54,757 bases of DNA from Mesorhizobium norvegicum (lineage in GTDB: Bacteria > Pseudomonadota > Alphaproteobacteria > Rhizobiales > Rhizobiaceae): the NCBI RefSeq assembly GCF_004919685.1, contig NZ_SMYZ01000043.1, positions 1 to 54,757 of the forward strand, read 5' to 3'. Position 1 is the first letter of the stretch; each line of letters begins with the position of its first letter. The notes under the pieces were generated by a model. It searched no databases. It was not told where the DNA came from and saw only the letters and a list, made by a program, of their open reading frames with translations. This document shows, piece by piece, positions 34,702 to 42,914 of this stretch. Made by a program: the position numbers and the translations under genes.

Positions 34702-35355
34702 ATGAAAAAGTTTCTTCTTTCGGCGGCGTTTCTGGCAATAGCTTTGACGCCGGTGATCGCGGCCGACACCGTTGAATTGCCGGTCGCGTCGACACATGAT
34801 TGGTCGGGCCTCTATCTGGGCGCGCATGTCGGAGGCGGCGGCAGCAAGGTAGATTGGACATATCCCAATGGCCTGACTGCTGATCACAATGGTAGCGGCG
34901 TCCTCGGCGGCGTCCAAGTCGGGTACAATATACAGAGCGGAAATGTGGTCTATGGCATCGAGGCGGATATTTCCGCAGCCAACATCGATGGGGGCACATC
35001 CTGCCCGAACCCGGATTTCTCCTGCGAATCCAATGTAAAGATGCTCGGTTCGTTACGGGGTCGGGTTGGCTTCGCCATGGATAAGTTGCTGATCTATGGG
35101 ACCGGCGGTCTCGGCTACGGCACCATAGACATCAGCACAACGAGTGATGTTGTAGTGCTAGGGACCAGCGGCACCACGAGGACCAAAGCAGGCTGGACGT
35201 TGGGCGCAGGTCTGGAATATGCGCTTGATGACCACTGGTCGCTCAAGGGTGAATACAAATATTTCGACTTCGGGAAGGCAAAGTATACGATCGATGACGT
35301 CGATGCAAAGATCAAAATACATACCGGTGTTATCGGCCTGAATTACAAATTCTGA
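34702..35355 (+). CDS. Outer-membrane beta-barrel protein (Omp25/31-like)
   Basis: A 217-aa porin-family barrel. A signal peptide covers 1-20 (TPVIAADT). The mature N terminus has the hallmark HDWSGLYLGAHVGGGGSKVDW. Alternating amphipathic strands follow, with FAMDKLLIYGTGGLGYG and GWTLGAGLEYALDDHWSLKGEYKYFDFGK. The chain ends with an aromatic (IGLNYKF), as required for barrel insertion. The ATG at 34702 has a GAGGGG site. The surrounding DNA is more AT-rich than its neighbours. The gene lies between nadK and a decayed nadK tail, pointing to insertion as a cassette. Confidence 0.9.
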   Translation: MKKFLLSAAFLAIALTPVIAADTVELPVASTHDWSGLYLGAHVGGGGSKVDWTYPNGLTADHNGSGVLGGVQVGYNIQSGNVVYGIEADISAANIDGGTSCPNPDFSCESNVKMLGSLRGRVGFAMDKLLIYGTGGLGYGTIDISTTSDVVVLGTSGTTRTKAGWTLGAGLEYALDDHWSLKGEYKYFDFGKAKYTIDDVDAKIKIHTGVIGLNYKF

Positions 35356-35435
35356 TCGGAGCGAACAGCTTGTTGTGAGTTTGTTGCGTCTTGAAGATGC
35401 TCGGCTTCGCTCTGGGTTTGTTTTGAGCGAAGTTT

Positions 35436-36209
35436 TCAGTACCTGAACTGCTCGGCCAGGATGCGTTCGTTCCAGGAATGATTGGGATCGAACAGCAACG
35501 TTGCTGTCGCCGTTGGTGATTCCCTGACCGTCACCGAGGTCACCGCCTTGACCTCGGTATGGTCGGCGGCGGCGTTAACAGGCCGCTTTTCCGGCTCGAG
35601 AATGTCGAAGCGCACGGTCGCCTTGTTGGAGAGCAGCGCGCCGCGCCAGCGGCGCGGGCGAAACGGGCTGACCGGGGTCAGCGCCAGCAGTGGCGCATCG
35701 AGCGGCAGGATCGGCCCGTGCGCCGAAAGATTGTAGGCGGTGGATCCGGCAGGCGTCGCGATCATCACACCGTCGCAGCTCAGTTCCTCGAGCCGGACCT
35801 GCTCGTCGACGGTGATACGGATCTTGGCCGTTTGATAGGATTGGCGCCACAGCGCCACCTCGTTGATCGCCAGCGCCGAAACCGTTTCGCCTTCCGAGGT
35901 GACGGCCAGCATCTCCAGCGGGCGGATCGTTTCGGCGACGGCGGCCGCGAGACGCTCGGTGAGGCCACCGGACCTGTATTCGTTCATCAGGAAACCGATG
36001 GTGCCACGGTTCATGCCGTAGACCTTCTTGCCGGTCCCCATCGTCTCGCGCAGGGTCTGCAGCAGGAAGCCGTCGCCGCCAAGCGCGACGACGATCCCGG
36101 CATCCTCGACGGAGGACTGGCCATAGCGCGCCGACAGGCTTTCCAGCGCCGTCTTGGCGTCAGCGGTGTCGGACGAGACGAAGGCGATGCGGCTGGCGGC
36201 TTTGCTCAT
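35436..36209 (-). CDS. nadK: NAD kinase
   Basis: A 257-aa ATP-NAD kinase that makes NADP. The catalytic GGDG motif is at 44-47 in VALGGDGFLLQTL. NRGTIGFLMNEY (68-79) and the NE/D loop CDGVMIATPAGSTAYNLSAHGP follow, as in the family. The ATG at 36209 has a GGGGAG site and gives the normal length. A longer frame to 36293 adds an unlikely Pro/His-rich leader. Its 3' end exists in a second, decayed copy beyond the adjacent barrel gene. Confidence 0.95.
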   Translation of the reverse strand: MSKAASRIAFVSSDTADAKTALESLSARYGQSSVEDAGIVVALGGDGFLLQTLRETMGTGKKVYGMNRGTIGFLMNEYRSGGLTERLAAAVAETIRPLEMLAVTSEGETVSALAINEVALWRQSYQTAKIRITVDEQVRLEELSCDGVMIATPAGSTAYNLSAHGPILPLDAPLLALTPVSPFRPRRWRGALLSNKATVRFDILEPEKRPVNAAADHTEVKAVTSVTVRESPTATATLLFDPNHSWNERILAEQFRY

Positions 36210-36301
36210 GGCTCCCCGATGACGACCGGTTGGCGGCGGCCGGTTGCTGGGCCGCGCCAGCGCCGAGGTAGCATGGGCGGGGTGCGTCTGCAAAGGGAGC
36301 C

Positions 36302-36334
36302 GCCATCCCGGATGGCAGCGCCATCCCGGATGGC
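36302..36334. repeat. Twin 15-bp palindromes
   Basis: GCCATCCCGGATGGC occurs twice, separated by AGC, in the nadK upstream region. Each copy is a perfect odd-length dyad (GCCATCC-C-GGATGGC). It could be a dimer-of-dimers operator or small RNA hairpins. It lies about 95 bases upstream of the nadK start. Confidence 0.45.
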
Positions 36335-36500
36335 AAGGCGACCGCGCAACGGCGGGATGCGGACTTGCCGTTCGCGCATCATGTCAAAGGCTACGTGAAT
36401 GTGATGGTTAAGACCGGGCTTAAACTCTCGTAAAGCCGGATCGGTCATGTTAGCCGGCATGGATGGGTGGCGTGGGGCCTAGCCAGTAGAGGCCGACATA

Positions 36501-36665
36501 TTGCCGGTAACACGCCTGATCATCGTCTTCCTGATGTTGGGAAGCTTCGCGCTTCTCTTTGCCGAACTGGTGCGCCAGTCCGAAGAGACGAGCTTCCGGC
36601 CTCAGCCCACGGCGTCGCGCTGTGGTGATGCCGCTGGCGCGCCATGCCCGCAAAGGGCGCTGTGA
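36501..36665 (+). CDS. Possible small membrane-anchored protein
   Basis: A 54-codon frame starting with TTG in the 540-base gap between nadK and the caspase-CHAT gene. The predicted peptide opens with one hydrophobic helix (PVTRLIIVFLMLGSFALLFA) and then a polar tail with two cysteines (SRCGDAAGAPCP). Third codon positions are mostly G or C, as in real genes here. An AGAGG lies 9 bases ahead of the TTG. I know no homologue. The rest of the gap shows nothing but the twin palindromes. Confidence 0.3.
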   Translation: MPVTRLIIVFLMLGSFALLFAELVRQSEETSFRPQPTASRCGDAAGAPCPQRAL

Positions 36666-36749
36666 AGCGCAAAGGCATAAGATCATTGGCTTGGTGACCG
36701 GCGGCGGCGGCGCCTATGCGGTCGAGGATCTGACGCAACGAACGGCCGT

Positions 36750-39700
36750 TCACCGCGCCACCACCTGCAGGTTGGCGTTACCGTAGAACGTGTAGGCAAG
36801 ATAGGTCGGGTCGCCGGTTTCATAGAAGCGCTTGCGCACCACTTGCAGCATCTCGGCCAGATAAACCGGTCCGTCCTTGAGCCGCGCGTTGATGCCGCCA
36901 TAGAAATCGCTCGAGAAGGCGGCGGCCGCTCGGTCGGTCAACGGCCACATGCCGCCGATGAACCCTGACGCGCCTCCGGCCAGCACCGCCGGACCCCAGC
37001 CCTGCACGAAACCGCCGAGCAGCCGGGACTTGCCCGTGTCGCAGGCATTGAAGAAATAGAACGGATTGCCCTTGCCATGCGCGGTGGCGACCAGTGCGCG
37101 CCAGGTATCGGGGTCGAGCGACTGGTCGACGAGGTCGATCGCAAAGACCGGCCTGCCGCTGCTCGGCTGGTTGACCTCGCCGTGGCCGGAAAAATGGATG
37201 AAGCCGGTCGAGATCTCGCCGACCAGCCTTTCGAAGGAGACGAAATCCCCATCGAAGCGGCGATAGCCGGAGAGCTTGCTCAGAGCTTGGATTTCGACCT
37301 CCTGGAACGGCAGCGACTGCTTGTCGACATAGGAAGGAGCCACAGTCGCGACGCCGGTGAAAGCCATCCGATCGAGCGGATTGTCGAGCTGCGAGGAGGT
37401 GCTGCGCGGCGCCCAGCGTGCAAGCCGGTAGCTCATGCCGAGGAAACCATCGCGGGTTGCGCCATCCACGCTTTGCGGGCGGATCAGCTCCCAGGGCAGA
37501 ACGGGGCTGTTCGAAGTGATCTGGATCGAATGCAGTTCGCCCTTGTCGCGCAGCGACCAGAACACATCCTTGAACGCCTCCGGCACATAGTCGCGGTAGA
37601 GCGCGTCGCCAAAGCCTTCGGCGGCCAGCGTGACAAAGCGCTTCTGCGCGTCAGGGTCGCTGTTCGCGGCAGGCTGCTGCAGCGACACCGCGCCGCGCAG
37701 GTTGAGGCCGAGCTGCAGCAGCCGCAGATACTGCGAGTCCAGCCATGCCGCCATTTGCGGTGGCGTCGAGAACGTATCGGTCACCGGGCCGGCCAGATGC
37801 GGCGAATGGATGATGATTTGCCCGGCGCCCAGTCCGCTCGGGTCGTCATAAAGGATGGTGACATCGAGATCGGGGACATCGTCGGGGCTGGCATTGCCAA
37901 GCTGGACGCTGCCGGTCAGCGCCGGCTGCGGCGGGGCGGAGGCGAGCATCAGCATGGCAGGCGCGGCAGCACGATTGGCTGTCGCACCTTCAGCACTGGC
38001 TTCAACGGGCGCCGTTCGACGAACAATGACGGGTCGCGACGCCGATCCGAGGAACCGTCCGGCGCTGTAGATACGGGCGATGAACTGGGCGGGCTTGCTG
38101 TCCTTGGCAATGGGCCGCGCCTTGAGGTCGAAGCGGACGAAATCGCTGTCGCCCTCGCGGTAGAGCGTCGTTTGCCGGCTCCATTTGCCGCCATCGGCAA
38201 GGTCGAAACCGGAAGCGAACAGATCGATGTCTATGGGCCATCTGTCGGCTCCCGCCGGCATTGCCATGGAAAGCGCCCCGTCCGCCGTCACTGTCGAGCC
38301 GGGCGCTGCCTTCACCTTCACCTCGGGCGTCAATTGCTCCTCGGTCAGCGCGATCGACACGGTCACCGTGTCACCGGCAACTATCTCATCCGGCGCATCG
38401 ATGGTCGGATGGCGCACGATTTCGACCGAATTGTTGTCCACGGGCGGAGAAATCGCGACAGCAGGCGGCTCCAGTGGCGGCACTGAAGGCGCATCGGCCG
38501 CCACGTCGGGCAAAGGGGAAAGCGGCACAACGACAGGCGGCGGGCCGGGCGCTGGCTCCGGGGCGGGCGGCAATGCCGCCGGAGGTTCTTCGGATGTCGC
38601 GGTGTCACGCGGCGGGGCAGGTGGCTCCATCGTCGATGGCGCGTCGGGAGGCGGGGCTGGCTCCGCGCCGCTAGCTTCGCCGTCGCTCTGATAGGGCTCG
38701 CCGAGATTGTTCTGCGCAGCGGCCGCGGCCTTGGCGGACTCTTCGTATTGCTGTCGAGCCTGCTCCTCATACTGCTGACGCCGCAGCTCCTGGCGCTTGT
38801 ATTCCTCGTATCGGGCAGCCTCGTCGGCGCCGTTTCCCGTCGAGGCGTCGGGATTGCCGGTCCCCGGCGCCACATCCATCGGATAGGGCGCCTGGCTGCT
38901 GCCATCGGAACTGCCGGAGCCGTATTCACTGCCGTTGTCGCCGCCGCTTGGCAAATCGTAGCCGCTCGGCGGGCTGTCATAGCCGCTGCCGTCCGCGCTC
39001 GTCGGCGGCGGTGCCGGCTGCGGCGCGGCTGTCTCGGGCGGCGCCTCGGTCGGCGCCGGTGCAGCGGCGGCCGGCTGGTCCGGCGTCAGCACAAAATTTG
39101 TGTCTGCCGAACGGCCATAGGCCACCCATGGCCACTGCGTACCGAATGTCCTTTCGTAAACGGATTGCCTGACAGAGGCGAGGATGGTGCGGATGCCCAT
39201 GCCTCGCCTGGTCAGCGCTGCCGTGAGCGCATCGGCAAACACCGTGACCGGGCTGGTTTCTTTCAGCGCGACGCTTCCCGGCTTGGCGGAAAGGGCGACG
39301 ATGGCGTGGGAGAGCGGATCGACGACCGACAGACCTTGCATCACGCCTGGGGTGGGGTTGTTTCCATCGCCGGGATTGTCGAGCAGAACCACCTTCAATG
39401 TCGGTGTGGCCTCGAGCGCTTGCATAAACAGATCGAGAGGCAATGCCGTCTGGTCCACGGCTTCCTTCGAATCGGTCCGCGCCCCGCGCGTCAGCAGATA
39501 GTTTCGGTCATTGGCCTGAGCCGTATGGCCGACATAGTAGAAGACGCCAACGGAATCGGCGGCGCTCAGCGACTTGGCGAAATCATACATGGCATGCGCC
39601 ACATCGGCGCGGTCGCCATCGGACACTTGCCGGACGGTGAAGCCAAGCGACCTGAGACATGTTGCAACGAGTTCGGCGCTGAGCTCGGCGTTGGCGATGG

Positions 39701-39815
39701 CCGATGCGCCCTCATAGGCCGGATTGGCGACGACCAACGCAATACGCTCCTCGCCGCGCGCGGCGGAGAAGAGCGCCATCGTCATCAGCAGCGCGGCCGC
39801 CAGAAATAGGCGCAT
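36750..39815 (-). CDS. Large exported protein: caspase-like domain (no Cys) fused to CHAT protease domain
   Basis: A 1021-aa protein. A signal peptide (1-21, MRLFLAAALLMTMALFSAA) directs it out of the cytoplasm. Residues 22-245 resemble the caspase p20 fold (RIALVVANPAYEG, SLGFTVRQVSDG, VGVFYYVGHTAQ with H97), but the usual catalytic DAC is LLDNPGDGN, with N147 at the Cys site. A Pro/Gly/Ser-rich linker with a short Glu/Arg/Gln coiled stretch (about 332-368) runs to 460. A beta-rich region (460-600) and a second domain (635-800) follow. The CHAT domain (about 815-1021) keeps the His/Cys pair: H878 in HFSGHGE and C925 in FFNACDTG. The ATG at 39815 gives the signal peptide. It is probably an active protease with a non-catalytic regulatory head. 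Confidence 0.85.
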   Translation of the reverse strand: MRLFLAAALLMTMALFSAARGEERIALVVANPAYEGASAIANAELSAELVATCLRSLGFTVRQVSDGDRADVAHAMYDFAKSLSAADSVGVFYYVGHTAQANDRNYLLTRGARTDSKEAVDQTALPLDLFMQALEATPTLKVVLLDNPGDGNNPTPGVMQGLSVVDPLSHAIVALSAKPGSVALKETSPVTVFADALTAALTRRGMGIRTILASVRQSVYERTFGTQWPWVAYGRSADTNFVLTPDQPAAAAPAPTEAPPETAAPQPAPPPTSADGSGYDSPPSGYDLPSGGDNGSEYGSGSSDGSSQAPYPMDVAPGTGNPDASTGNGADEAARYEEYKRQELRRQQYEEQARQQYEESAKAAAAAQNNLGEPYQSDGEASGAEPAPPPDAPSTMEPPAPPRDTATSEEPPAALPPAPEPAPGPPPVVVPLSPLPDVAADAPSVPPLEPPAVAISPPVDNNSVEIVRHPTIDAPDEIVAGDTVTVSIALTEEQLTPEVKVKAAPGSTVTADGALSMAMPAGADRWPIDIDLFASGFDLADGGKWSRQTTLYREGDSDFVRFDLKARPIAKDSKPAQFIARIYSAGRFLGSASRPVIVRRTAPVEASAEGATANRAAAPAMLMLASAPPQPALTGSVQLGNASPDDVPDLDVTILYDDPSGLGAGQIIIHSPHLAGPVTDTFSTPPQMAAWLDSQYLRLLQLGLNLRGAVSLQQPAANSDPDAQKRFVTLAAEGFGDALYRDYVPEAFKDVFWSLRDKGELHSIQITSNSPVLPWELIRPQSVDGATRDGFLGMSYRLARWAPRSTSSQLDNPLDRMAFTGVATVAPSYVDKQSLPFQEVEIQALSKLSGYRRFDGDFVSFERLVGEISTGFIHFSGHGEVNQPSSGRPVFAIDLVDQSLDPDTWRALVATAHGKGNPFYFFNACDTGKSRLLGGFVQGWGPAVLAGGASGFIGGMWPLTDRAAAAFSSDFYGGINARLKDGPVYLAEMLQVVRKRFYETGDPTYLAYTFYGNANLQVVAR

Positions 39816-39967
39816 GACCCTGATCCAAGCCCTGCAGGCCGTGGCGATCACGCCACAAACTTGCCCCAATTCATAATGGCCTCGTCCTTGACCATATCAT
39901 GACGGGTTCACCGGCGCATCGGCCACATCATCGCTGGTCGTGCCGTGGCCATGCTTGCAAAAAGATA

Positions 39968-39996
39968 TTGACTGTATGTTTAGTCATAGTTATTCC
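39968..39996 (+). promoter_or_regulatory. Candidate promoter of the first ABC transporter operon
   Basis: TTGACT is followed 17 bases later by TATTCC, about 70 bases upstream of the ATPase start. The spacer contains GACT-GTATGTTT-AGTC, a short inverted repeat that could be an operator for the operon's TetR regulator. The -10 box is a weak match. Confidence 0.4.
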
Positions 39997-40064
39997 TGAG
40001 GTCGAGGATTGAGTTGGCCAGCCGGCGTTAGCCGGTGAATGGCCACCAAGGAGAGGGGAATATC

Positions 40065-41156
40065 TTGACAGCTATGCGGCCCGCCGTTGAGGCGAAGGGC
40101 GTCACCAGGGTCTTTCGGGGAACCGGCCAGGATTCGGTCAGAGCGCTCGACAATGTCTCCGTCGCGATCCGCGAAAATGAATTCTTCACGCTGCTTGGCC
40201 CATCCGGCTGCGGAAAGACGACGCTGCTCAGGCTGATTGCCGGCTTCGACTTTCCGACCGACGGCGAGATCCTGCTCTATGGCCAGGACATCGCGCCGCT
40301 GCCGCCGTTCAAGCGGCCGGTCAACACTGTTTTCCAGTCCTATGCGCTGTTCCCGCACATGACGGTCGCCGACAATATCGGCTTTGGCCTGAAGATGCTG
40401 GGCAGACCGAAAGCCGAGATCGAAGCTCGCGTCGACGCGATGCTGAAACTCGTCCACATGCAGGAATTGAAGAACCGGCGCACCAGCCAGATCTCCGGCG
40501 GCCAGCAGCAGCGCGTGGCGCTGGCCCGGGCGCTCGCGCCGCAGCCGAAAGTGCTGCTGCTCGACGAGCCGCTCTCCGCGCTCGACTACAAGCTGCGCAA
40601 GGAAATGCAGATCGAGCTGAAGCGGCTGCAGCACGAGACCGGCATCACCTTCATCTTCGTCACCCACGACCAGGAAGAGGCGCTGACCATGTCGGACCGC
40701 ATCGCGGTGATGTCGTCGGGCAACATCTTGCAGGTCGGCACGCCATGGGATGTCTATGACCATCCGGCGGAGCGGTTCGTCGCCGACTTCATCGGCGAGA
40801 CGAACTTCCTGACCGGCACGGTCGAAAATGCAGGCAATGGCCAGGCGCAGGTTGCCTTGCGCTCGGGTGCGAAGATCCGCGCGATCGCCGCAGTAGACTT
40901 CCGCGCCGGCAGCAACGCAACACTGATGGTCCGGCCCGAACATGCGAAGCTCGTCAAAGGCCGCGGCGATTTGGGCGGCATCATCGAGAACATCGTCTAT
41001 TTCGGCACCGACACGCATATCCATGTCCGGCTGGACGAAGGCGATGTCTTCATGGTGCGCCAGCAGAATTCGCGCAGCGCCGGCTGCGGTTTCGAAAACG
41101 GCACCAGGGTCGGCATTTCCATCGGCGATGACGCCGCCCAGTTGCTGAAGGACTAG
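40065..41156 (+). CDS. Polyamine-type ABC transporter ATPase (PotA-like)
   Basis: A 363-aa ATP-binding subunit. It shows Walker A GPSGCGKTT, the Q loop VFQSYALFPHMTV, signature ISGGQQQRVALA, Walker B LLLDEPLSALD and H-loop FVTHDQEEA. A TOBE-type C-terminal domain (about 265-363) matches PotA-like importers. It powers uptake through the two permeases that follow. The TTG at 40065 sits 7 bases after AAGGAGAGGGG; an ATG at 40074 is nearly as good. First gene of a five- or six-gene operon. Confidence 0.93.
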   Translation: MTAMRPAVEAKGVTRVFRGTGQDSVRALDNVSVAIRENEFFTLLGPSGCGKTTLLRLIAGFDFPTDGEILLYGQDIAPLPPFKRPVNTVFQSYALFPHMTVADNIGFGLKMLGRPKAEIEARVDAMLKLVHMQELKNRRTSQISGGQQQRVALARALAPQPKVLLLDEPLSALDYKLRKEMQIELKRLQHETGITFIFVTHDQEEALTMSDRIAVMSSGNILQVGTPWDVYDHPAERFVADFIGETNFLTGTVENAGNGQAQVALRSGAKIRAIAAVDFRAGSNATLMVRPEHAKLVKGRGDLGGIIENIVYFGTDTHIHVRLDEGDVFMVRQQNSRSAGCGFENGTRVGISIGDDAAQLLKD

Positions 41157-41160
41157 GGCC

Positions 41161-42081
41161 ATGGCAACCGCGAAAGAGATCGCCGACAAGGCCGAACGCG
41201 ACGACATCAGGTCGCGCTGGCTGCTTTCGGCCCCGGCGCTGCTGATCGTCTTCCTTGCGGCCCTTGGGCCGCTGCTGATCGTGGTCGTCTATTCCTTCCT
41301 GACGCCAGGCAATTACGGCGATGTGAAATGGCAGTTCTCGACCGACGCTTGGGTGAGCGTGCTGTTCGAGCGCGATGTCTTCGACGACACGCTGTCCTTG
41401 GCCACCGCGTATCTGTCGATCTTCTGGCGCTCGGTGTCGCTGTCGCTGGCCACCACCGTGCTGACCCTGATCCTGGGCTTTCCCACCGCCTATTTCATCG
41501 CCACGCGGCCGGATCACCGGCGCGACATCTGGCTGTTCCTGATCACCATACCGTTCTGGACGAACCTTCTGATCCGCACCTTCGCCATGCAGGAAGTGCT
41601 GCGCAATGACGGCATCATCAATTCGGCGCTGAAACTGCTTGGCATCACCGACCATCCCGTCCAGCTCATGTACACCAATTTCGCCGTCCTGGCCGGCATG
41701 GTCTACGTCTTCCTGCCGCTGATGGTGTTGCCGCTCTACGCCAGCATGGAGAAGATCGACTTCCGCCTTGTCGAGGCGGGCTATGATCTCTACGCGACGC
41801 GGTTCGAGGTGTTGAGGCGCATCATCATCCCGCTGGTCACGCCGGGCATCGTCGCCGGCTCGATCCTCGTCTTCATACCGTCGCTTGGCGCCTATGTGAC
41901 GCCGCGCGTGCTGGGCGGCGGCACCAATCTGATGATCGGCAATCTGATCGAGCTGCAGTTCGGCCAAGGGCGAAACTGGCCGCTTGGCGCATCACTGTCG
42001 ATCACCTTGATGGCAATCGTCATGGTGGCGCTGCTGTTCTATGTCCGCAACACGACCAGGTCGGATGGCGCCCATGGCTAA
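41161..42081 (+). CDS. ABC transporter permease (PotB-like)
   Basis: A 306-aa inner-membrane permease with about six helices. The first helix is LLSAPALLIVFLAALGPLLIVVVYSF. The cytoplasmic EAA loop, which contacts the ATPase, is in VEAGYDLYATRFEVLRRIIIPL, and TLILGFPTAYFIA and GGTNLMIGNLIE are typical of PotB/PotH. It starts 4 bases after the ATPase stop and overlaps the next permease, so all are co-translated. Confidence 0.93.
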   Translation: MATAKEIADKAERDDIRSRWLLSAPALLIVFLAALGPLLIVVVYSFLTPGNYGDVKWQFSTDAWVSVLFERDVFDDTLSLATAYLSIFWRSVSLSLATTVLTLILGFPTAYFIATRPDHRRDIWLFLITIPFWTNLLIRTFAMQEVLRNDGIINSALKLLGITDHPVQLMYTNFAVLAGMVYVFLPLMVLPLYASMEKIDFRLVEAGYDLYATRFEVLRRIIIPLVTPGIVAGSILVFIPSLGAYVTPRVLGGGTNLMIGNLIELQFGQGRNWPLGASLSITLMAIVMVALLFYVRNTTRSDGAHG

Positions 42082-42874
42082 GCGCTTCGACGTCCGGCGG
42101 CAGAACGGCTTCGTCAGCCTGGCGATACTGTGTTTCTTCCTGCTCTATCTGCCGATAGCCACGCTGGTGGTCTACGCCTTCAACGACAACGATTCCTTGG
42201 CGATCTGGAAGGGCTTCTCGCTGCGCTGGTTCCATGTGGCCTGGAACAACGGGCTGGTGATCGAATCGTCGATCCGCTCGTTCCAGATCGCGGCCGTCGC
42301 TGCGTTGCTGGCGACGATCTCGGCGACGATGGCGGCGCTGGCTACGACCCGGACCAAACCCTATCGCGGACTGACCTTCAAATACGCCTTCATCAACCAG
42401 CCGCTGATGGTGCCGGAGATCGTCACCGCGGTGGCGCTGCTGATCGTGTTTTCGCGCATCAAGATCTGGACCGGCTATTCCGGCCTCGGCTACCTCATCG
42501 CCGCGCACACCGCTTTCTGCGTTCCCTTTGCCTATCTGCCGATCCGGGCGCGGCTCGAAAGCATGGACCTGGCGCTCGAAACCGCGGCGGCCGACCTCTA
42601 CGCGACCAAATGGAAGACGTTCCTGCACGTGACCTTGCCGCTGCTTTGGCCGGGCATTCTGGCCGGGCTGATGCTCGCCTTCGTCGTCTCGCTGGATGAC
42701 GTCGTCATCACCGAATTCGTCAAATCCGGCGGCCAGGACACGCTGCCCACCTACATGCTCGGCCAGATCCGCCGCGGCGTTACGCCCGAGATCAATGCAA
42801 TCTCGACAGCCTTCCTGGTGCTGTCGATCGGCATTGTCACCGCCTTCTTTTTCGTCAGCAGGAAACGGACCTGA
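42074..42874 (+). CDS. ABC transporter permease (PotC-like)
   Basis: A 266-aa second permease with about six helices. LAILCFFLLYLPIATLVVYAF forms helix 1 and the PotC-type FNDNDSLAIWKGFSLRWF follows. The EAA loop is in LETAAADLYATKWKTFLHVTLP, and the substrate-side DDVVITEF segment is typical for PotC/PotI. Its start overlaps the previous gene by 8 bases. An in-frame ATG at 42065 is an alternative. Confidence 0.92.
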   Translation: MAKRFDVRRQNGFVSLAILCFFLLYLPIATLVVYAFNDNDSLAIWKGFSLRWFHVAWNNGLVIESSIRSFQIAAVAALLATISATMAALATTRTKPYRGLTFKYAFINQPLMVPEIVTAVALLIVFSRIKIWTGYSGLGYLIAAHTAFCVPFAYLPIRARLESMDLALETAAADLYATKWKTFLHVTLPLLWPGILAGLMLAFVVSLDDVVITEFVKSGGQDTLPTYMLGQIRRGVTPEINAISTAFLVLSIGIVTAFFFVSRKRT

Positions 42875-42914
42875 GGCCGTAACGCCGCCGGTCCCAACAA
42901 TGGGAGCATGGAGC

